A stretch of 6,030 bases of DNA from an uncultured Eubacteriales bacterium (lineage in GTDB: Bacteria; Bacillota_A; Clostridia; Lachnospirales; Cellulosilyticaceae): NCBI GenBank assembly GCA_900556665.1, contig USPX01000126.1, positions 1 through 6,030 on the forward strand. Direction: 5' to 3'. Under the pieces are notes generated by a model. The model saw only the letters and a list, made by a program, of their open reading frames with translations. It ran no database searches and was not told where the DNA came from. The translations under genes and the position numbers were made by a program. Every line of letters starts with the position of its first letter. Positions within the stretch are counted from its first letter, which is position 1. Shown one piece after another: positions 4,866-6,030 of the stretch.

Positions 4866-6030
4866 TTACGACTGTTGCTGTTTATCTATTGTACGGCTAA
4901 TTAAATACCCCTGACCTGCTAATAAAACAATTAAAAATGGTCCTGTTAAAAAGCTTAATAATGAAGTAGCCCCTGTATAGACACTAAAGGCAAATGTTAC
5001 ACCAATCAACTCCGAAATAGCATGAATTAATGAAACTAAACCTATATATGCACCAAATCCCCCTACTTTTACAAGTAAAGCTAACATAGCAGCTGGACCT
5101 AACATATAAATAGCACTTTTTAAAGCTTCCTCAGAAGTATCTTTAACCCCCATATTATCATAAAGTTCTTGACGCTGCTCCTCTGGTATATTTTCAAAGC
5201 TATTATAAATCTGTGTCACAAATTCCTCTTGAATTTCCCTACTGCTTTCCTTATATTTCTTTTCAAAGTCATCAAATATTTTCTTCATATAATAAGTGAT
5301 AATACATTCTAGTTTATTATCACCCTTTTGAAAATCCTTTTCTTTACTTAAAATCTCATAGCCTTTTTCTACTATTGTATCTAAATTTCTTTTGAAGCTT
5401 AATTCATCTGCTAGTTTTCCTTCTTTAATACGGCATACTTTTAATAAACTTTCATATAGACACAGTTTAATCTCTTCATCACTTAAATCACCTAATAACA
5501 TGATTTCTTTTTGAATTAATTGTTCCACCTGGTCTACTTCTGATTTTCTAAGTTTATTAATCCCATTACCTATCATAGCTGTAGTAAGATTCAATAAATT
5601 AAGACGTTTAAGCATCACATAAACTCTACGTAACTGCTGTCCTTCTAAGTTTAAGAACCCTTTGTAAAAAGCCTCGTAAGTAACCCCTTCTACCTGAGAA
5701 ACCTCAAAAATCTCACGCAGTGACTTTACCCTTTTTTCAATTTGTATTACTTTTTCTTCACATTGTAATGCTTCTTCTTGAAGATTTTCATAAGTTTCAT
5801 TTATTTCTTCTAGCTTATAATTTGAAAAGATTGATGCCTCTTTAACCTCTTCCATCCTTTTTTCAAGCTCTCTCATTATACATTCTTGTAAAGCCATAGC
5901 ATCTTGAGCTTCTTGCAATGATTTTTTAAGGGCTATATTTTCTGCTTGAGTTTCTTTATTCTCTTGTTCTTGTAGTATAATCTTTGCGTCTTGCTCTTGG
6001 ATATACTTTTCAGTTTCCTGAATTTTCTTT
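4866..6030 (-). CDS. Coiled-coil protein with glycine-rich hydrophobic C-terminus, 5' end outside the window
   Basis: The reading frame is open to the right edge, so 387 residues are visible and the true N-terminus is missing. A TTG at 5918 could be mistaken for a start, but the 37 residues before it continue the same Glu/Gln/Lys-rich coiled coil. Visible residues 1-110 are coiled coil, 110-300 an all-helical charged region, and 305-378 hold three hydrophobic, Gly-rich segments (LGPAAMLALLVKVGGFGAY, SLIHAISELIGVTFAFSVYTG and LLSFLTGPFLIVLLAGQGYL), followed by a short polar Gln-rich tail. From memory, the GGFGAY...VYTG...LTGP pattern recalls the C-terminal region of YaaW/UPF0174-like proteins, a weak and unproven likeness. 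The layout suggests a cytoplasmic coiled-coil arm anchored in, or able to insert into, the membrane. It is followed two bases later by a second coiled-coil gene and then a terminator. Function is unknown. Confidence 0.8.
   Translation of the reverse strand, partial: KKIQETEKYIQEQDAKIILQEQENKETQAENIALKKSLQEAQDAMALQECIMRELEKRMEEVKEASIFSNYKLEEINETYENLQEEALQCEEKVIQIEKRVKSLREIFEVSQVEGVTYEAFYKGFLNLEGQQLRRVYVMLKRLNLLNLTTAMIGNGINKLRKSEVDQVEQLIQKEIMLLGDLSDEEIKLCLYESLLKVCRIKEGKLADELSFKRNLDTIVEKGYEILSKEKDFQKGDNKLECIITYYMKKIFDDFEKKYKESSREIQEEFVTQIYNSFENIPEEQRQELYDNMGVKDTSEEALKSAIYMLGPAAMLALLVKVGGFGAYIGLVSLIHAISELIGVTFAFSVYTGATSLLSFLTGPFLIVLLAGQGYLISRTIDKQQQS

Overview
The window is AT-rich, uses TTA, AAA and AAT heavily as codons, and has strong AGGAGG-like ribosome sites. 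This points to a low-GC Firmicute, most likely an anaerobic member of Clostridia. A Lachnospirales genus such as Cellulosilyticum would fit, but that is a guess from gene content and base composition. No rRNA, tRNA, CRISPR array or complete mobile element was seen.

Layout: (1) 1-153 is an undecided left edge. (2) 154-1167 (+) is a corrinoid-methyltransferase-like member of the uroporphyrinogen decarboxylase superfamily (MtaA/MtbA type, with a complete H-x-C...C zinc site). It ends at a strong 14-bp hairpin that it shares with the gene facing it. (3) 1280-1663 (-) is a small membrane-anchored FMN-binding-domain protein with its own promoter. (4) 1764-2884 (-) is nagA, N-acetylglucosamine-6-phosphate deacetylase, broken by a frameshift near 2222-2230. 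Everything else in the gene looks intact, and the reading frames suggest a 7-base deletion. (5) 3080-4036 (-) is a fused methionine sulfoxide reductase MsrA-MsrB. (6) 4195-4863 (-) and 4866-6030 (-, running off the window) are two closely packed genes for coiled-coil proteins. The upstream one also carries a glycine-rich, three-segment hydrophobic C-terminus.

Apart from the first gene, everything is on the minus strand, but it is not one operon. Terminator-like hairpins lie after the coiled-coil pair (4153-4184), after msrAB (2978-3016) and after the FMN gene (1195-1226). Promoter-like sequences precede the FMN gene and nagA, and there is a weaker candidate before msrAB. The methyltransferase, FMN protein, NagA and MsrAB have no obvious shared pathway: one-carbon/corrinoid chemistry, extracytoplasmic electron transfer, amino-sugar use and protein oxidation repair.

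The two observations most worth following are the nearly intact but frameshifted nagA and the uncharacterised two-gene coiled-coil/membrane module at the right edge. The module's function cannot be read from the sequence, and its upstream partner genes lie outside the window.
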